Shown one piece after another: positions 1-8,758 of a stretch of DNA of 64,000 nucleotides (positions are counted from its first letter, which is position 1; each line of letters starts with the position of its first letter). The notes under the pieces are model-generated. The model was not told where the DNA came from. It was given only the letters and a program-made list of their open reading frames with translations, and did no database searches. Position numbers and translations under genes: made by a program. Source of the DNA: Pseudogemmobacter lacusdianii (GTDB lineage Bacteria; Pseudomonadota; Alphaproteobacteria; Rhodobacterales; Rhodobacteraceae); the NCBI RefSeq assembly GCF_030848395.1, contig NZ_JAVDBT010000010.1, positions 1 through 64,000 of the forward strand, written 5' to 3'.

Positions 1-2
1 CC

Positions 3-41
3 GTCGTCGCCCTCGCCGCAACCGTCATCTTCTGGCTATGA
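3..41 (+). CDS. 3' end of an unidentified, probably membrane, protein
   Basis: Frame 3 reads VVALAATVIFWL and then a TGA stop, which looks like the last transmembrane helix of a protein whose body lies before the window. In relatives the gene before radA is often a small membrane protein, but twelve residues cannot identify it. Confidence 0.35.
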   Translation, partial: VVALAATVIFWL

Positions 42-84
42 CACAAGAACGAGTCCTGACCCTAGCGAGCCTGCGCCTCCGGCG

Positions 85-178
85 GGAGTATTTAAGATCA
101 AGATGAATAGCTTAACGCTTCATCTTGAGAAAAATACTCCGGGGGTAAGGCCGCAGGCCTGAAGGGGGCAGCGCCCCC
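85..178. repeat. dispersed intergenic repeat, two head-to-head copies plus GC hairpins
   Basis: Bases 85-107 and 119-140 are near-perfect reverse complements (arms GGAGTATTT..CAAGATGAA and TTCATCTTG..AATACTCC) around an 11-base loop. They are followed by two small hairpins, AGGCC-GCA-GGCCT (148-160) and GGGGGC-AGC-GCCCCC (164-178). The TTCATCTTG..AATACTCC unit recurs at 4900 and 14468. It sits between the upstream gene and radA, where the hairpins could act as a terminator. Confidence 0.75.
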
Positions 179-235
179 TTGCTTGAAGCGCGCGCCAGCA
201 CCGCCTATGCTGGCGGCACTTCAAAAGGGGATATC

Positions 236-1594
236 ATGGCCAAGGCCTCGGCAAGTTTCACCTGCACCGCTTGCGGCGCGAGTTTCGGCAAGTGGAGCGG
301 CAAATGCGATGCCTGCGGGGCTTGGAACAGCATCGTGGAAGAGGCGCCGCTTTCGGCAGGTCCCAAGGCATTGGGGCAAAGGGGCCGCGCGATTGCCCTA
401 ACCAATCTGGACACCGAAGAGCCGCCGCCGCCACGATTTTCTTCGGGAATTGAAGAGCTTGACCGAGTGCTTGGAGGCGGGCTGGTGCCGGCCTCGGCCA
501 TTTTGGTCGGCGGCGATCCCGGCATCGGCAAATCCACTTTGCTTTTGCAAGCCACGGCAAGCTTCGCGCGGCGCGGCCTGAAATGCCTATATATCTCGGG
601 CGAAGAGGCGGCGGCGCAGGTTCGCATGCGCGCGCAACGTCTTGGGCTCACGGATGCGCCGGTGCAGTTGGGCGCCGAGACCGCTTTGCGCGATATCCTC
701 ACCACTTTGGACAATGAGCGGCCCGGGCTGGCGATCATCGACTCGATCCAGACCATGTGGCTCGACACGGTCGAGGCTGCCCCCGGCTCGGTCTCGCAGG
801 TCCGCGCCGCCGCGCATGAGTTGGTGAGCTTCGCCAAACGCCGCGGCGTGGCGATCATCCTCGTCGGCCATGTCACCAAGGAAGGCCAGATCGCCGGCCC
901 TCGCGTCGTCGAGCATATGGTCGACACCGTGCTTTATTTCGAGGGCGAGCGCGGCCACCAGTTCCGCATCCTGCGTGCGGTGAAGAACCGCTTCGGCCCC
1001 GCCGATGAGATTGGCGTTTTTGAGATGACCGGGAATGGGCTGCAAGAGGTTATCAACCCCTCGGCCCTCTTTCTGTCGTCACGCGATGCCCCTGCCCCCG
1101 GCTCGGCGGTCTTCGCCGGGATCGAGGGCAGCCGCCCCGTGCTGACCGAGATCCAAGCGCTTGTCGCCCCCTCAAACCTTGGCACGCCACGCCGCACCGT
1201 GGTTGGGTTAGATTCCGGCAGGCTCTCGACCATTTTGGCCGTGCTGGAAGCCCGCGTTGGCATCCCCTTCACCGGACTTGATGTTTTCCTCAACGTCGCA
1301 GGCGGCATGCGGGTGACCGAGCCTGCGGCCGATCTTGCCGTTGCCGCCGCCCTCCTTTCGGCTCGAGAAGATGTGGCAATCCCGCCAGATATGGTGCTTT
1401 TCGGCGAAATCAGCCTGTCTGGCGCGCTGCGCCCGGCGGGACAGACCGAAAACAGGTTGAAAGAAGCCGCGAAACTTGGTTTCACACAAGCGACCATTCC
1501 CAAGGGCTCAAAATCAACGGGTTCTGCGGGGATTTCCTTGCGTGAGATGGCCGACCTTGCCGCCTTCACCGGCGAGATGTTCGGCGCTGGCTGA
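236..1594 (+). CDS. radA: DNA repair protein RadA
   Basis: RadA is a RecA-family ATPase that helps branch migration and processing of recombination intermediates. The 452-residue protein shows the whole family layout: an N-terminal C4 zinc finger (Cys10, 13, 24, 27), Walker A GGDPGIGKST at 92-101, a Walker B-like LAIIDS near 165-170, the RadA-specific KNRFG motif at 250-254, and a C-terminal Lon-like domain. The start at 236 is chosen because AAAAGGGG lies just upstream and the zinc finger then begins at residue 10; an in-frame TTG at 179 would add 19 residues with no family match. cvpA and purF follow in the same direction, the usual order in Rhodobacterales. Confidence 0.97.
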   Translation: MAKASASFTCTACGASFGKWSGKCDACGAWNSIVEEAPLSAGPKALGQRGRAIALTNLDTEEPPPPRFSSGIEELDRVLGGGLVPASAILVGGDPGIGKSTLLLQATASFARRGLKCLYISGEEAAAQVRMRAQRLGLTDAPVQLGAETALRDILTTLDNERPGLAIIDSIQTMWLDTVEAAPGSVSQVRAAAHELVSFAKRRGVAIILVGHVTKEGQIAGPRVVEHMVDTVLYFEGERGHQFRILRAVKNRFGPADEIGVFEMTGNGLQEVINPSALFLSSRDAPAPGSAVFAGIEGSRPVLTEIQALVAPSNLGTPRRTVVGLDSGRLSTILAVLEARVGIPFTGLDVFLNVAGGMRVTEPAADLAVAAALLSAREDVAIPPDMVLFGEISLSGALRPAGQTENRLKEAAKLGFTQATIPKGSKSTGSAGISLREMADLAAFTGEMFGAG

Positions 1595-1628
1595 GTTTGG
1601 CCCCTTTGATACAGGCCTTGGAGAGCGA

Positions 1629-2252
1629 ATGATGGAAAACTTTACCGCAGTCGATGGCGTCGCGGCGCTTGTCATCCTGCTCTCCGCCATCTTGGCCTAT
1701 TCGCGGGGTCTTGTGCGTGAGTTGATGGCGATTTTGGGCTGGATTGGCGCTGCAGTGCTGGCCTTCATCTTCGCCCCCGCCGCAAAACCCCTCGTCGCCG
1801 AGATCCCGGTTATCGGTGATTTTCTTGCCGACAGCTGCGAACTTTCGGTGATCGGCGCTTTCGCCGCCGTCTTCGCCATTGGGCTGATCTTGATGGCGCT
1901 CTTCACCCCGCTGTTCGCCAGTGTCGTGCAGCGCTCTGCTTTGGGGGGCGTGGATCAGGGGCTCGGCTTCCTCTTCGGCGTCGCGCGCGGTGTTTTGCTG
2001 ATCGCTGTGGCCTTCATCGTTTGGGACCGGGCCTTGTCGAACCAATCGGTTCCGATGATCGACAATTCACGCACCGCCAAAGTCTTCGGCAATTTCCAAT
2101 CGGCGATCGACGGCTCGATCCCCACCGATGCGCCGGGCTGGATCGTTGCCCGCTATAATGAGCTGACGATGGCTTGCGCCCCCGAAGCCACCGCGCCCAC
2201 TTCGGCAGCACCGACCGAGATGCCCCCGGCCGAGGCCGCTCCGGCCAATTGA
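1629..2252 (+). CDS. cvpA: CvpA family membrane protein
   Basis: CvpA-family inner membrane proteins were named for colicin V production; in most bacteria they are linked to envelope stress and sit beside purF. This 207-residue protein has about four hydrophobic helices in its first 160 residues, the typical RGLVRELMAILGWIGAA segment after the first helix, and a soluble Pro/Ala-rich tail. GGAG at 1620-1623 supports the start at 1629 (or the adjacent ATG at 1632). An in-frame start at 1476 would lie inside radA and is unlikely. The gene is 34 bases after radA and probably co-transcribed with it. Confidence 0.9.
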   Translation: MMENFTAVDGVAALVILLSAILAYSRGLVRELMAILGWIGAAVLAFIFAPAAKPLVAEIPVIGDFLADSCELSVIGAFAAVFAIGLILMALFTPLFASVVQRSALGGVDQGLGFLFGVARGVLLIAVAFIVWDRALSNQSVPMIDNSRTAKVFGNFQSAIDGSIPTDAPGWIVARYNELTMACAPEATAPTSAAPTEMPPAEAAPAN

Positions 2253-2391
2253 GCCAAGCCCTGACAAAAGGGGGCTGGGAACAATCAGCCCCCAACGATC
2301 ACTTTTCCATTTGCGTCACAGCAGGGCGTGACTCTGCCGCCAGTTAGGCCTAAAGCAAGGCGCAACCTCACACCGGATTCGGAGGCCGCCC

Positions 2392-3864
2392 TTGCTGTCC
2401 GCCACGCGCCCCTTTCTTGCCCACCCCTTCGATGATGATAAGCTGAAGGAGGAGTGCGGGATTTTCGGCGTGATCGGCTTGAGTGACGCCTCAAACTTCG
2501 TCGCTCTTGGCCTGCACGCCTTGCAACACCGCGGCCAAGAGGCCGGTGGCATCGTCACCTATGAGCCGGAAACCGGCTTCCATTCCGAACGCCGCTTTGG
2601 CTATGTGCGCGATAACTTCACATCCGCAGCCATCATGAAGCTGCTGCCCGGTGATCTGGGGATTGGCCATGTGCGCTATTCCACCGCCGGGTCCAAAGGC
2701 GCCGCGCAGATCCGCGACGTTCAGCCCTTCTTTGGCGAATTTGCCATCGGCGGCTGTGCCATTGCCCATAACGGCAACCTGACCAATGCCGCGCGCCTGC
2801 GCAAAGATCTGATCGAGCGTGGCGCGATCTTCCAAAGCTCGTCCGACTCGGAATGCATCATCCATCTGATGGCGCGTTCGATGCAAAAGACCCAAGCCGA
2901 GCGTCTGAAAGACGCTTTGCGGCTGGTTGAGGGCGCCTTCTCGGTCATCGCCATGACCCGCACCAAGCTGATGGGTGTGCGCGACGCGCTTGGCGTGCGC
3001 CCCTTGGTTCTGGGCCGCTTGGGCGAAGGTTGGGTTCTGGCTTCGGAAACCTGCGCTTTGGACATCATCGGTGCCGAGTTCATCCGCGAGATCGAACCGG
3101 GCGAGATGGTGGTGATTGAGAACGGTGTCGTCGAAAGCACCCGCCCCTTCGCTCCCGCCAATGCGCGCTCTTGTATCTTCGAGCAGGTCTATTTCTCGCG
3201 CCCCGACAGCATCGTTGGCGGCCGTTCGGTCTATGAAACCCGCCGTCAGATCGGTGTGGAACTGGCCCGTGAAGCGCCGATCGACGCTGACCTCGTTTGC
3301 CCAGTACCGGATTCCGGCACCCCTGCCGCCATCGGCTATGCGGCTGAAAGCGGCATCCCCTTTGGTCTTGGGATCACCCGCAACCAATATATGGGCCGCA
3401 CCTTCATTGAGCCCTCCGAGCAGATCCGCAACATGGGCGTGCGGCTGAAGCTGAACGTCAACCGCGCGCTGATCCGTGGTAAACGAGTGATCTTGGTCGA
3501 CGACTCGGTTGTGCGCGGCACCACCAGCCGCAAGATCAAGGATATGATCCTAGATGCAGGTGCTGCCGAGGTGCACTTCCGCATCGCCTCGCCGCCGACG
3601 GCTTGGCCCTGCTTCTACGGCGTCGACACGCCGGAACGCTCAAAACTTCTGGCAGCGACGATGTCGGAAGAAGAAATGCGCGAATGGATCGGCGTGAACA
3701 GCCTGAAATTCATCACCCTGGACGGGCTATACCGTGCGGCTGGTGAGGCCAAAGGGCGCGACGCTGCCAATCCGCGCTTCTGCGACGCCTGCTTCTCGGG
3801 CCAATACCCGATCGCTCCCGCCGATAAGCTGGACGAGGGTTTTGTGATGACCGCAGCAAGGTAA
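2392..3864 (+). CDS. purF: amidophosphoribosyltransferase PurF
   Basis: PurF catalyses the first committed step of purine synthesis: PRPP plus glutamine gives 5-phosphoribosylamine. The 490-residue product has an N-terminal Ntn glutaminase domain starting at Cys22 of KEECGIFG, which implies removal of a short propeptide, and a C-terminal phosphoribosyltransferase domain with the PRPP loop VILVDDSVVRGTTS. The start is TTG: GGAGG at 2381-2385 lies six bases upstream and no in-frame ATG precedes the catalytic Cys. The gap after cvpA is about 140 bases. Confidence 0.97.
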   Translation: MLSATRPFLAHPFDDDKLKEECGIFGVIGLSDASNFVALGLHALQHRGQEAGGIVTYEPETGFHSERRFGYVRDNFTSAAIMKLLPGDLGIGHVRYSTAGSKGAAQIRDVQPFFGEFAIGGCAIAHNGNLTNAARLRKDLIERGAIFQSSSDSECIIHLMARSMQKTQAERLKDALRLVEGAFSVIAMTRTKLMGVRDALGVRPLVLGRLGEGWVLASETCALDIIGAEFIREIEPGEMVVIENGVVESTRPFAPANARSCIFEQVYFSRPDSIVGGRSVYETRRQIGVELAREAPIDADLVCPVPDSGTPAAIGYAAESGIPFGLGITRNQYMGRTFIEPSEQIRNMGVRLKLNVNRALIRGKRVILVDDSVVRGTTSRKIKDMILDAGAAEVHFRIASPPTAWPCFYGVDTPERSKLLAATMSEEEMREWIGVNSLKFITLDGLYRAAGEAKGRDAANPRFCDACFSGQYPIAPADKLDEGFVMTAAR

Positions 3865-3946
3865 ACTGCTGCGCCATCATGCAGGGCAAGGCATTCAAAA
3901 TGCGCCTGTATCCTCGGCAATGATTACCAAACCCCTTCAGAAAATG

Positions 3947-3977
3947 AAAAAGCGGCCAGAATTCTGGCCGCTTTTTT
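3947..3977 (+). terminator. rho-independent terminator after purF
   Basis: A perfect GCGGCCAG-AATT-CTGGCCGC hairpin is flanked by A5 and T6 runs. The flanks make it usable from both strands, so it can also end the minus-strand lipoprotein gene that stops at 3996. Confidence 0.9.
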
Positions 3978-3995
3978 GTCGTTCTGCTTAAAGAC

Positions 3996-4217
3996 TTAGA
4001 CCAGTGCGCAGCAATCTTCCTTTGGGCCGTCACCGGGCAGTTCTTTGCCTGGCAGCTCCCCGCCGGGGATTCTCGGGCCGCGCTCGTCAGCATTGCCATT
4101 GTGGCGCTGCTCTTCTTCCGCTTGGTACTCTCCTGCGCTGAACGGACCGCTAAAAGGTCCGCAAGCCGAAACTGCCGCCGTCATTGCCAAAAGGACTGCA
4201 ATACGCAAAGTTTTCAT
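3996..4217 (-). CDS. small predicted lipoprotein
   Basis: A 73-residue protein of unknown function. It starts with a positively charged n-region and a hydrophobic stretch ending in the lipobox VSAC (Cys19), so it is probably exported, lipidated and anchored in a membrane. The mature part is short, hydrophilic and rich in Gly, Pro, Glu and Asp, with no recognised domain. AAGG precedes the ATG. It faces purF across a shared terminator and has the same design as the next lipoprotein at 4381. Confidence 0.65.
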   Translation of the reverse strand: MKTLRIAVLLAMTAAVSACGPFSGPFSAGEYQAEEEQRHNGNADERGPRIPGGELPGKELPGDGPKEDCCALV

Positions 4218-4380
4218 CAGATAGCCTTGTTAATCTTACTCGTATCAACGGGTTATCTTCTGCTGACTTTCTTCACAACCCCAAGCGCCGTAAGTAAAAC
4301 CCCACCCCGGCGCCCAAATTTTCGCGCCGCGCCCGCCCTTCAGTGGGATCGCCTCTTGTCACATGACTTAAGGGGCAAGA

Positions 4381-4599
4381 TCAGGTTGGCTCTATGGCCA
4401 GATCCTCTTCTTCAGGCGGGCCTTCCACAGGTGGCCCCACGCGCGGCCGTTCCCCGCCATTGCGGTGAACAGGCTTGCTCGCCTCATCATAGCGGCCGTA
4501 GCCGGCTCCGCCCGTGTCACTGTCGCTGATATAATAAGGACCGCCACATCCCGACAAGACAACAGAGAGCAAAATGGCGATCACACCACGGTGAGACAT
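4381..4599 (-). CDS. small predicted lipoprotein
   Basis: A 72-residue protein with a signal peptide and lipobox (VLSGC, Cys18), then a Gly/Pro/Glu-rich mature region without a known domain. A strong AAGGAG lies seven bases before the ATG, which supports it as a real gene. Function unknown; it may be entericidin-like only in size and lipidation. Confidence 0.6.
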   Translation of the reverse strand: MSHRGVIAILLSVVLSGCGGPYYISDSDTGGAGYGRYDEASKPVHRNGGERPRVGPPVEGPPEEEDLAIEPT

Positions 4600-4899
4600 A
4601 AGAAATCTCCTTACGAATGTTACTGACGATCAAAACTTGGCTAAAGTGTTAAAATTTTACCAACTGGAAAAGTTAACGCAAGACACAAATTTATGCTTAA
4701 AGCCAGCGCATCGGCTCAACGGCAGTCAGGCCCTCCCGACCCTCTCGGCGCCCGCGCCCAAGAGCAGTTAGGCTGTTCGAAACATTCGCCTCATAGGTGT
4801 TGGGACAGTCACTGTCCCCCTATTCATCAGGCCCCGCTGCCAATCCCTGCCCATTTCGGCCAATTTACCGCAGGCCCCGAGATTGCAGCCTTCTTGCCC
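4600..4899. other. intergenic region without a convincing gene
   Basis: With the adjoining repeat, this makes a 405-base gap between the lipoprotein (minus) and the SDR gene (plus). It contains an AT-rich stretch at 4620-4700 that probably holds the lipoprotein promoter. Short open frames here have no ribosome binding site and no recognisable protein character. Confidence 0.5.
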
Positions 4900-4951
4900 T
4901 TTCATCTTGACTGAAATACTCCACGGGGGTCCGGGGGTGTGAAACCCCCGG
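4900..4951 (+). repeat. dispersed intergenic repeat (CATCTTG type)
   Basis: TTTCATCTTGAC followed by AAATACTCC, then a G-rich spacer and the hairpin CCGGGGGT-gtgaa-ACCCCCGG (4931-4951). The layout matches the copies at 85, 11917, 14468, 17063 and 18375. It lies 54 bases before the SDR start. Confidence 0.75.
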
Positions 4952-5004
4952 CCGACGCCGCCAAAGCGATACGGTAAAACTTCCCTAACCGACCCGGACG
5001 AAGC

Positions 5005-5661
5005 ATGACCCAGAAAACCGCTCTCATCACCGGCGCCTCGCGCGGGCTTGGCTATGCCTTGGCCGAGCAGCTGGCCCTGCAAGGTTGGAATGTCGTGGCT
5101 CTGGCCCGCACCGTTGGCGGGCTTGAGGCGCTGGACGATCAGGTGAAATCCGCCAAGCTGCCGGGGGCTGGCACATTGACCCTCGCGCCGATGGACATCA
5201 CCAATGAAGATGCGATGCGCCACCTTTGCCGGTCGATCCATGATCGTTGGGGCGGCTTGCAGCTTTGGGTGCATACGGCGGTGCATGTGACGGCGCTCTC
5301 GCCCGCGCCTTCGGTGGATATGAAAGATCTCGACAAATCCATCGCCACCAACCTGCGCGCTGCCAGCTTCATGGTGACCATGGTGGACCCGCTCTTGCGC
5401 GCCGGCAATGGCACGGCGATGTTCTTGGACGATCCGGCCACCGCGCAGCGCTATTCGGCCACTTACGGCATGACCAAAGCGGCCCAAATGCAAATGGCAC
5501 GCAATTGGCAGGCCGAGACGGTCAAAACCGGGCCGCGCGTGCTGATCGAGACCCCATCGCCGATGGCCACCGCCACTCGCGCCCGCCATTATCCGGGTGA
5601 AGACCGCTCCCCCCTTGCCGATCCGCGCACAGAGGCCCTGCGGCTGATCTCGCTGCTCTAG
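5005..5661 (+). CDS. SDR-family protein with altered active site
   Basis: A 218-residue short-chain dehydrogenase/reductase fold protein. The cofactor motif TGASRGLG (9-16) and the YxxxK pair (Tyr154, Lys158) are present, so NAD(P) binding is likely. The usual NNAG motif is replaced by HTAV (90-93), and the catalytic Ser about 12 residues before Tyr is replaced by an LDD segment (141-143). It may therefore be a weak or non-standard oxidoreductase. Substrate unknown. It follows the purF region in the same orientation and precedes the yghU-like gene by 54 bases. Confidence 0.85.
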   Translation: MTQKTALITGASRGLGYALAEQLALQGWNVVALARTVGGLEALDDQVKSAKLPGAGTLTLAPMDITNEDAMRHLCRSIHDRWGGLQLWVHTAVHVTALSPAPSVDMKDLDKSIATNLRAASFMVTMVDPLLRAGNGTAMFLDDPATAQRYSATYGMTKAAQMQMARNWQAETVKTGPRVLIETPSPMATATRARHYPGEDRSPLADPRTEALRLISLL

Positions 5662-5715
5662 GCTTGCCCTCACCAAAGGGGCGGCTATCCTGCGCGCCAG
5701 CACAGGAGTATCACC

Positions 5716-6564
5716 ATGACCGATCGTGAATGGACCCCGCCCCGCGTCTGGACCTGGGACAAAGAGAACGGCGGCGCTTTCGCCTCGACGAACCGCCCCA
5801 TCGCCGGGCCGACGCATGACAAGGCCTTGCCCGTCGGCAAGCATCCTCTGCAGCTGCATTCTTTGGCCACACCCAATGGCCAAAAGGTGACCATCCTTTT
5901 GGAAGAACTGCTGGAGGCGGGCTATGACGCCGAATATGACGCTTGGCTGATTGATATCGGCAAGGGCGATCAATTCGGCTCGGGTTTTGTTGAGCTGAAC
6001 CCGAACTCAAAGATCCCCGCGCTTTACGACCAAGCCTCGGGCACGCGGCTTTTTGAGAGTGCTTCGATCATGGTTTGGCTGGCCGAGAAATTCGGCGCCT
6101 TCCTGCCCGCCTCGGGTGCGGCGCGGGCCGAGGTGATGAATTGGCTCTTTTGGCAAATGGGCTCGGCCCCGTTCTTGGGCGGCGGCTTTGGGCATTTCTA
6201 CAAATATGCACCAGTGCGGCTGGAATACCCGATCAATCGCTACGCGATGGAGGTGAAGCGCCAGCTGGATGTGCTGGACCGCGAACTGGCCCATAAGCGC
6301 TTCATCGCCGGGTCGGACTATAGCATCGCCGATATGGCGATTTTTCCGTGGTATGGCGCGCTGGTGCGCAATGAGGCTTATGACGCAGGTGAGTTCCTTG
6401 ACGTTGGCATCTACAAAAACGTCATCCGCTGGGCCGATGAGATTGCGCAGCGCCCGGCGGTGATCCGGGGCCGCATGGTCAACAAGGGCCAAGGCCCCGA
6501 AGAGCGCCGCTTGGCCGAGCGCCACTCGGCGGCGGATTTCGACGGCAAGGATCTGACGGCCTAA
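5716..6564 (+). CDS. yghU: YghU-type glutathione transferase / disulfide reductase
   Basis: The 282-residue protein resembles E. coli YghU along its whole length: the N-terminal VWTWDKENGGAFA block, the GPTHDKALPVGKHPLQL linker, the thioredoxin-like domain with TPNGQK (52-57) that binds glutathione, NPNSKIPAL, and the alpha-helical domain with NWLFWQMGSAPFLGGGFGHF. The family binds two glutathiones and has GSH-dependent disulfide reductase and organic peroxidase activity in the cytoplasm. CAGGAG lies upstream of the ATG. The long N-terminal extension before the thioredoxin domain separates it from ordinary GSTs. Confidence 0.93.
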   Translation: MTDREWTPPRVWTWDKENGGAFASTNRPIAGPTHDKALPVGKHPLQLHSLATPNGQKVTILLEELLEAGYDAEYDAWLIDIGKGDQFGSGFVELNPNSKIPALYDQASGTRLFESASIMVWLAEKFGAFLPASGAARAEVMNWLFWQMGSAPFLGGGFGHFYKYAPVRLEYPINRYAMEVKRQLDVLDRELAHKRFIAGSDYSIADMAIFPWYGALVRNEAYDAGEFLDVGIYKNVIRWADEIAQRPAVIRGRMVNKGQGPEERRLAERHSAADFDGKDLTA

Positions 6565-6576
6565 GGTCGCGATATG

Positions 6577-6602
6577 AAAAGGGGGCCAAACGGCCCCCTT
6601 TT
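6577..6602. terminator. bidirectional terminator between convergent genes
   Basis: AAAAGGGGGCC-AAAC-GGCCCCCTTTT forms an 11-bp perfect stem between the yghU stop (6564) and the minus-strand PLP lyase stop (6606). Confidence 0.9.
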
Positions 6603-6605
6603 GCG

Positions 6606-7709
6606 TCAAGCCAATGCGGCCTCGATTGAGGCCCAGAGCGGCTCCAAAGGCTCCACCCCAACCGAGAGCCGGATGAACCCCGCGGGCACCGCATCCCCCC
6701 AACGCGCGCGGCGCTCGCCCGCGCTATGGGTGCCGCCAAAGCTGGTGGTCTGCTCAATCAGCTTGCAGCGCGTGAGGAACCCTTCGGCCTGCTCGGCATC
6801 CGCCAAGGTCAGCCCGATCAGGAAGCCGCCATTGGCCATCTGCCCCCCCACCGCCCAATGCGAGGCGTCACCCGCAAGGCCCGGATAGCGCAGGCTCAGC
6901 ACCTTGGGATGCGCCGCCAACCGCTCGGCCAGCACTTGCGCCGAGGCGCACATCCGCGCCAGACGCAGCTCTAAAGTCTCAAGCCCCCGATGCACCAAAA
7001 AGGCCTCGAACGGGCCCGGAATGGCCCCAGACATCCGCCGCCAATCGCGCACCCGGCCCATCAGCTTTGCATCCCGGCCCGAGACATGGCCGAAGAGCAC
7101 ATCGGAATGCCCGGCCGGAGCCTTGGTATCGGCCGCCACCACCAGATCGGCGCCAAGGTCCAAGGGCCGCTGCAAAAGCGGCGTCATCGTGGTGTTGTCA
7201 GCGATCACTATCGCCCCTGCCGCATGGGCGCGGGCGGCCACTGCGGCGATATCAATTACATCTAGACCGGGGTTCGAAGGCGTCTCCAAGTAGACCACCG
7301 CCACGCCGGTGAAATCCGCCGTAGCGTAATCTGCCGTCGGAATTTCCCGCACGATGATGCCCAAGGGCTTCAAAAACCCCTCTGACAGCACCCGCGTGAC
7401 GTAATAACCGTCCGAGGGGATCACCAACTGCTCCCCCGCCTTCAGACTGGCGAAAAGGGCTGCTGAAATCGCCGCCATGCCGCTTGGAAAGCTGACCGTT
7501 TCAGCCGCTTCCAAGAGGCTAAGCTGCGCCTCGATCGCATCCCAAGTCGGCATGGCGTTGCGGCCATAGATGTAAGGCGCGCCTTGGGTGTCTGGCAGAT
7601 GATAGGTGGCCGAGGCGGTGATCGGCGGCACCACCGGATCTCCCTTGCTCAGCCCCTCTTTGCGGTGATGCAACATCTGCGCAAGACGTGTCTCGATCGG
7701 GTCCGACAT
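6606..7709 (-). CDS. PLP-dependent Cys/Met metabolism lyase
   Basis: The 367-residue product belongs to the cystathionine gamma-synthase/beta-lyase family (fold type I). The PLP Schiff-base Lys is Lys196 in DTKAPAGHSD, Asp171 in IADNTT should contact the pyridine nitrogen, and Tyr48/Arg50 in YIYGRNAMPT come from the neighbouring subunit. The family cleaves C-S or C-gamma bonds of cystathionine, methionine or homologues; the exact reaction cannot be read from sequence. AAAGGA precedes the ATG. It is the last gene of the minus-strand operon that starts at 16962, 42 bases after the dehydrogenase gene. Confidence 0.88.
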   Translation of the reverse strand: MSDPIETRLAQMLHHRKEGLSKGDPVVPPITASATYHLPDTQGAPYIYGRNAMPTWDAIEAQLSLLEAAETVSFPSGMAAISAALFASLKAGEQLVIPSDGYYVTRVLSEGFLKPLGIIVREIPTADYATADFTGVAVVYLETPSNPGLDVIDIAAVAARAHAAGAIVIADNTTMTPLLQRPLDLGADLVVAADTKAPAGHSDVLFGHVSGRDAKLMGRVRDWRRMSGAIPGPFEAFLVHRGLETLELRLARMCASAQVLAERLAAHPKVLSLRYPGLAGDASHWAVGGQMANGGFLIGLTLADAEQAEGFLTRCKLIEQTTSFGGTHSAGERRARWGDAVPAGFIRLSVGVEPLEPLWASIEAALA

Positions 7710-7751
7710 GGAAGATCCTTTGATACCATAAGCTTAGAAACGTCGGCTTGA

Positions 7752-8651
7752 TCACTCCAACCGAGCCGGGAAGCCCTCGGCCCGCAAATCGGTGCCAAGC
7801 GCATCCTCCAATAGCTTTACGATCTGCGTCGATTGCGCGCCACCACCATAGGTGGCTTTGCCCGTGATAAAGGTCTGCTGAACCAGAGATGCCAAATTAA
7901 GAGGCACTCCGAACTCGCGGCCAAAGCCCATCGCAAAACCAAGATCCTTCAGCGCCAGATCCATCGAGAAGGCCACATCATAGCTGCCGTTCAGGATCAG
8001 CTGGCCCTCGGTCTCATGCACGAAGCTAGAACCCGAGGAGGCCGCAATTGCCTCCCATGCGGTCTTCAGATCCAAGCCGCCACGCTTGGCCAGCATCAAA
8101 GCCTCGCCATCCGCCACAAGATGAATGAAGGCCAACATATTGGTGATCACCTTGATCACCGCAGCCGAGCCTAAGGGACCCATGTAAAAGAGCTTTTTAC
8201 CAATCGCCTGCAAGGCGGGGCGGTGCAGATCGTAAAGTCCCTGCTCGCCGCCGACCAGCACGGTGATCTCGCCCCGCGCCGCAAGATGCACCCCGCCGGT
8301 GACCGGGGCCTCAAGCATTTGCACGCCACTCATCCGCGCCAAGCCCGCCAGCCGCAGCACATCATCGCGGCCAAGGGTGGAGTTTTCGATCCAAGTGGCG
8401 CCCGGCTTCAGCCCGGTCATCAACTCGGCCAGCACAGCCTCGGAAGCGGCGGGGCTGGGAAGGCAGGTGAAGACATGATCAACCGCTTGGGCGAGATCCG
8501 AGACCGAACTCGCCACCCCTGCCCCCAAAGCCCGCAGCTTTTCGCAAGCGACGGGGTCGCGGTCATAAACCGTGACCTGATACCCGGCGCGCATAAGATT
8601 ATGCGCCAAAGCCGCACCCAGATTGCCCAGTCCGATATAGCCGTAATGCAT
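7752..8651 (-). CDS. NAD(P)-dependent beta-hydroxyacid dehydrogenase
   Basis: A 299-residue member of the 3-hydroxyisobutyrate/6-phosphogluconate dehydrogenase superfamily. The Rossmann motif is GLGNLG (7-12), the substrate loop is APVTGG (115-120), and the catalytic Lys is Lys167 in AAVIKVITNM. The start is the ATG at 8651 because the Rossmann fold begins right after it and AAGAAG precedes it; an upstream in-frame Met at 8693 adds a 14-residue leader with no family match. Co-directional with the aldehyde dehydrogenase gene, so it may reduce or oxidise a three- or four-carbon hydroxyacid made in this pathway. Substrate unassigned. Confidence 0.88.
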   Translation of the reverse strand: MHYGYIGLGNLGAALAHNLMRAGYQVTVYDRDPVACEKLRALGAGVASSVSDLAQAVDHVFTCLPSPAASEAVLAELMTGLKPGATWIENSTLGRDDVLRLAGLARMSGVQMLEAPVTGGVHLAARGEITVLVGGEQGLYDLHRPALQAIGKKLFYMGPLGSAAVIKVITNMLAFIHLVADGEALMLAKRGGLDLKTAWEAIAASSGSSFVHETEGQLILNGSYDVAFSMDLALKDLGFAMGFGREFGVPLNLASLVQQTFITGKATYGGGAQSTQIVKLLEDALGTDLRAEGFPARLE

Positions 8652-8758
8652 GGTATCTTCTTGTATAGGTTGGATAAAGAAAAAGGGGGCCACGGCGATC
8701 TGCCATGGCCCCGTCGGGGATCATGTGGTGGTTCAGGCCCTAGAGAAGGGCCAGCGCC

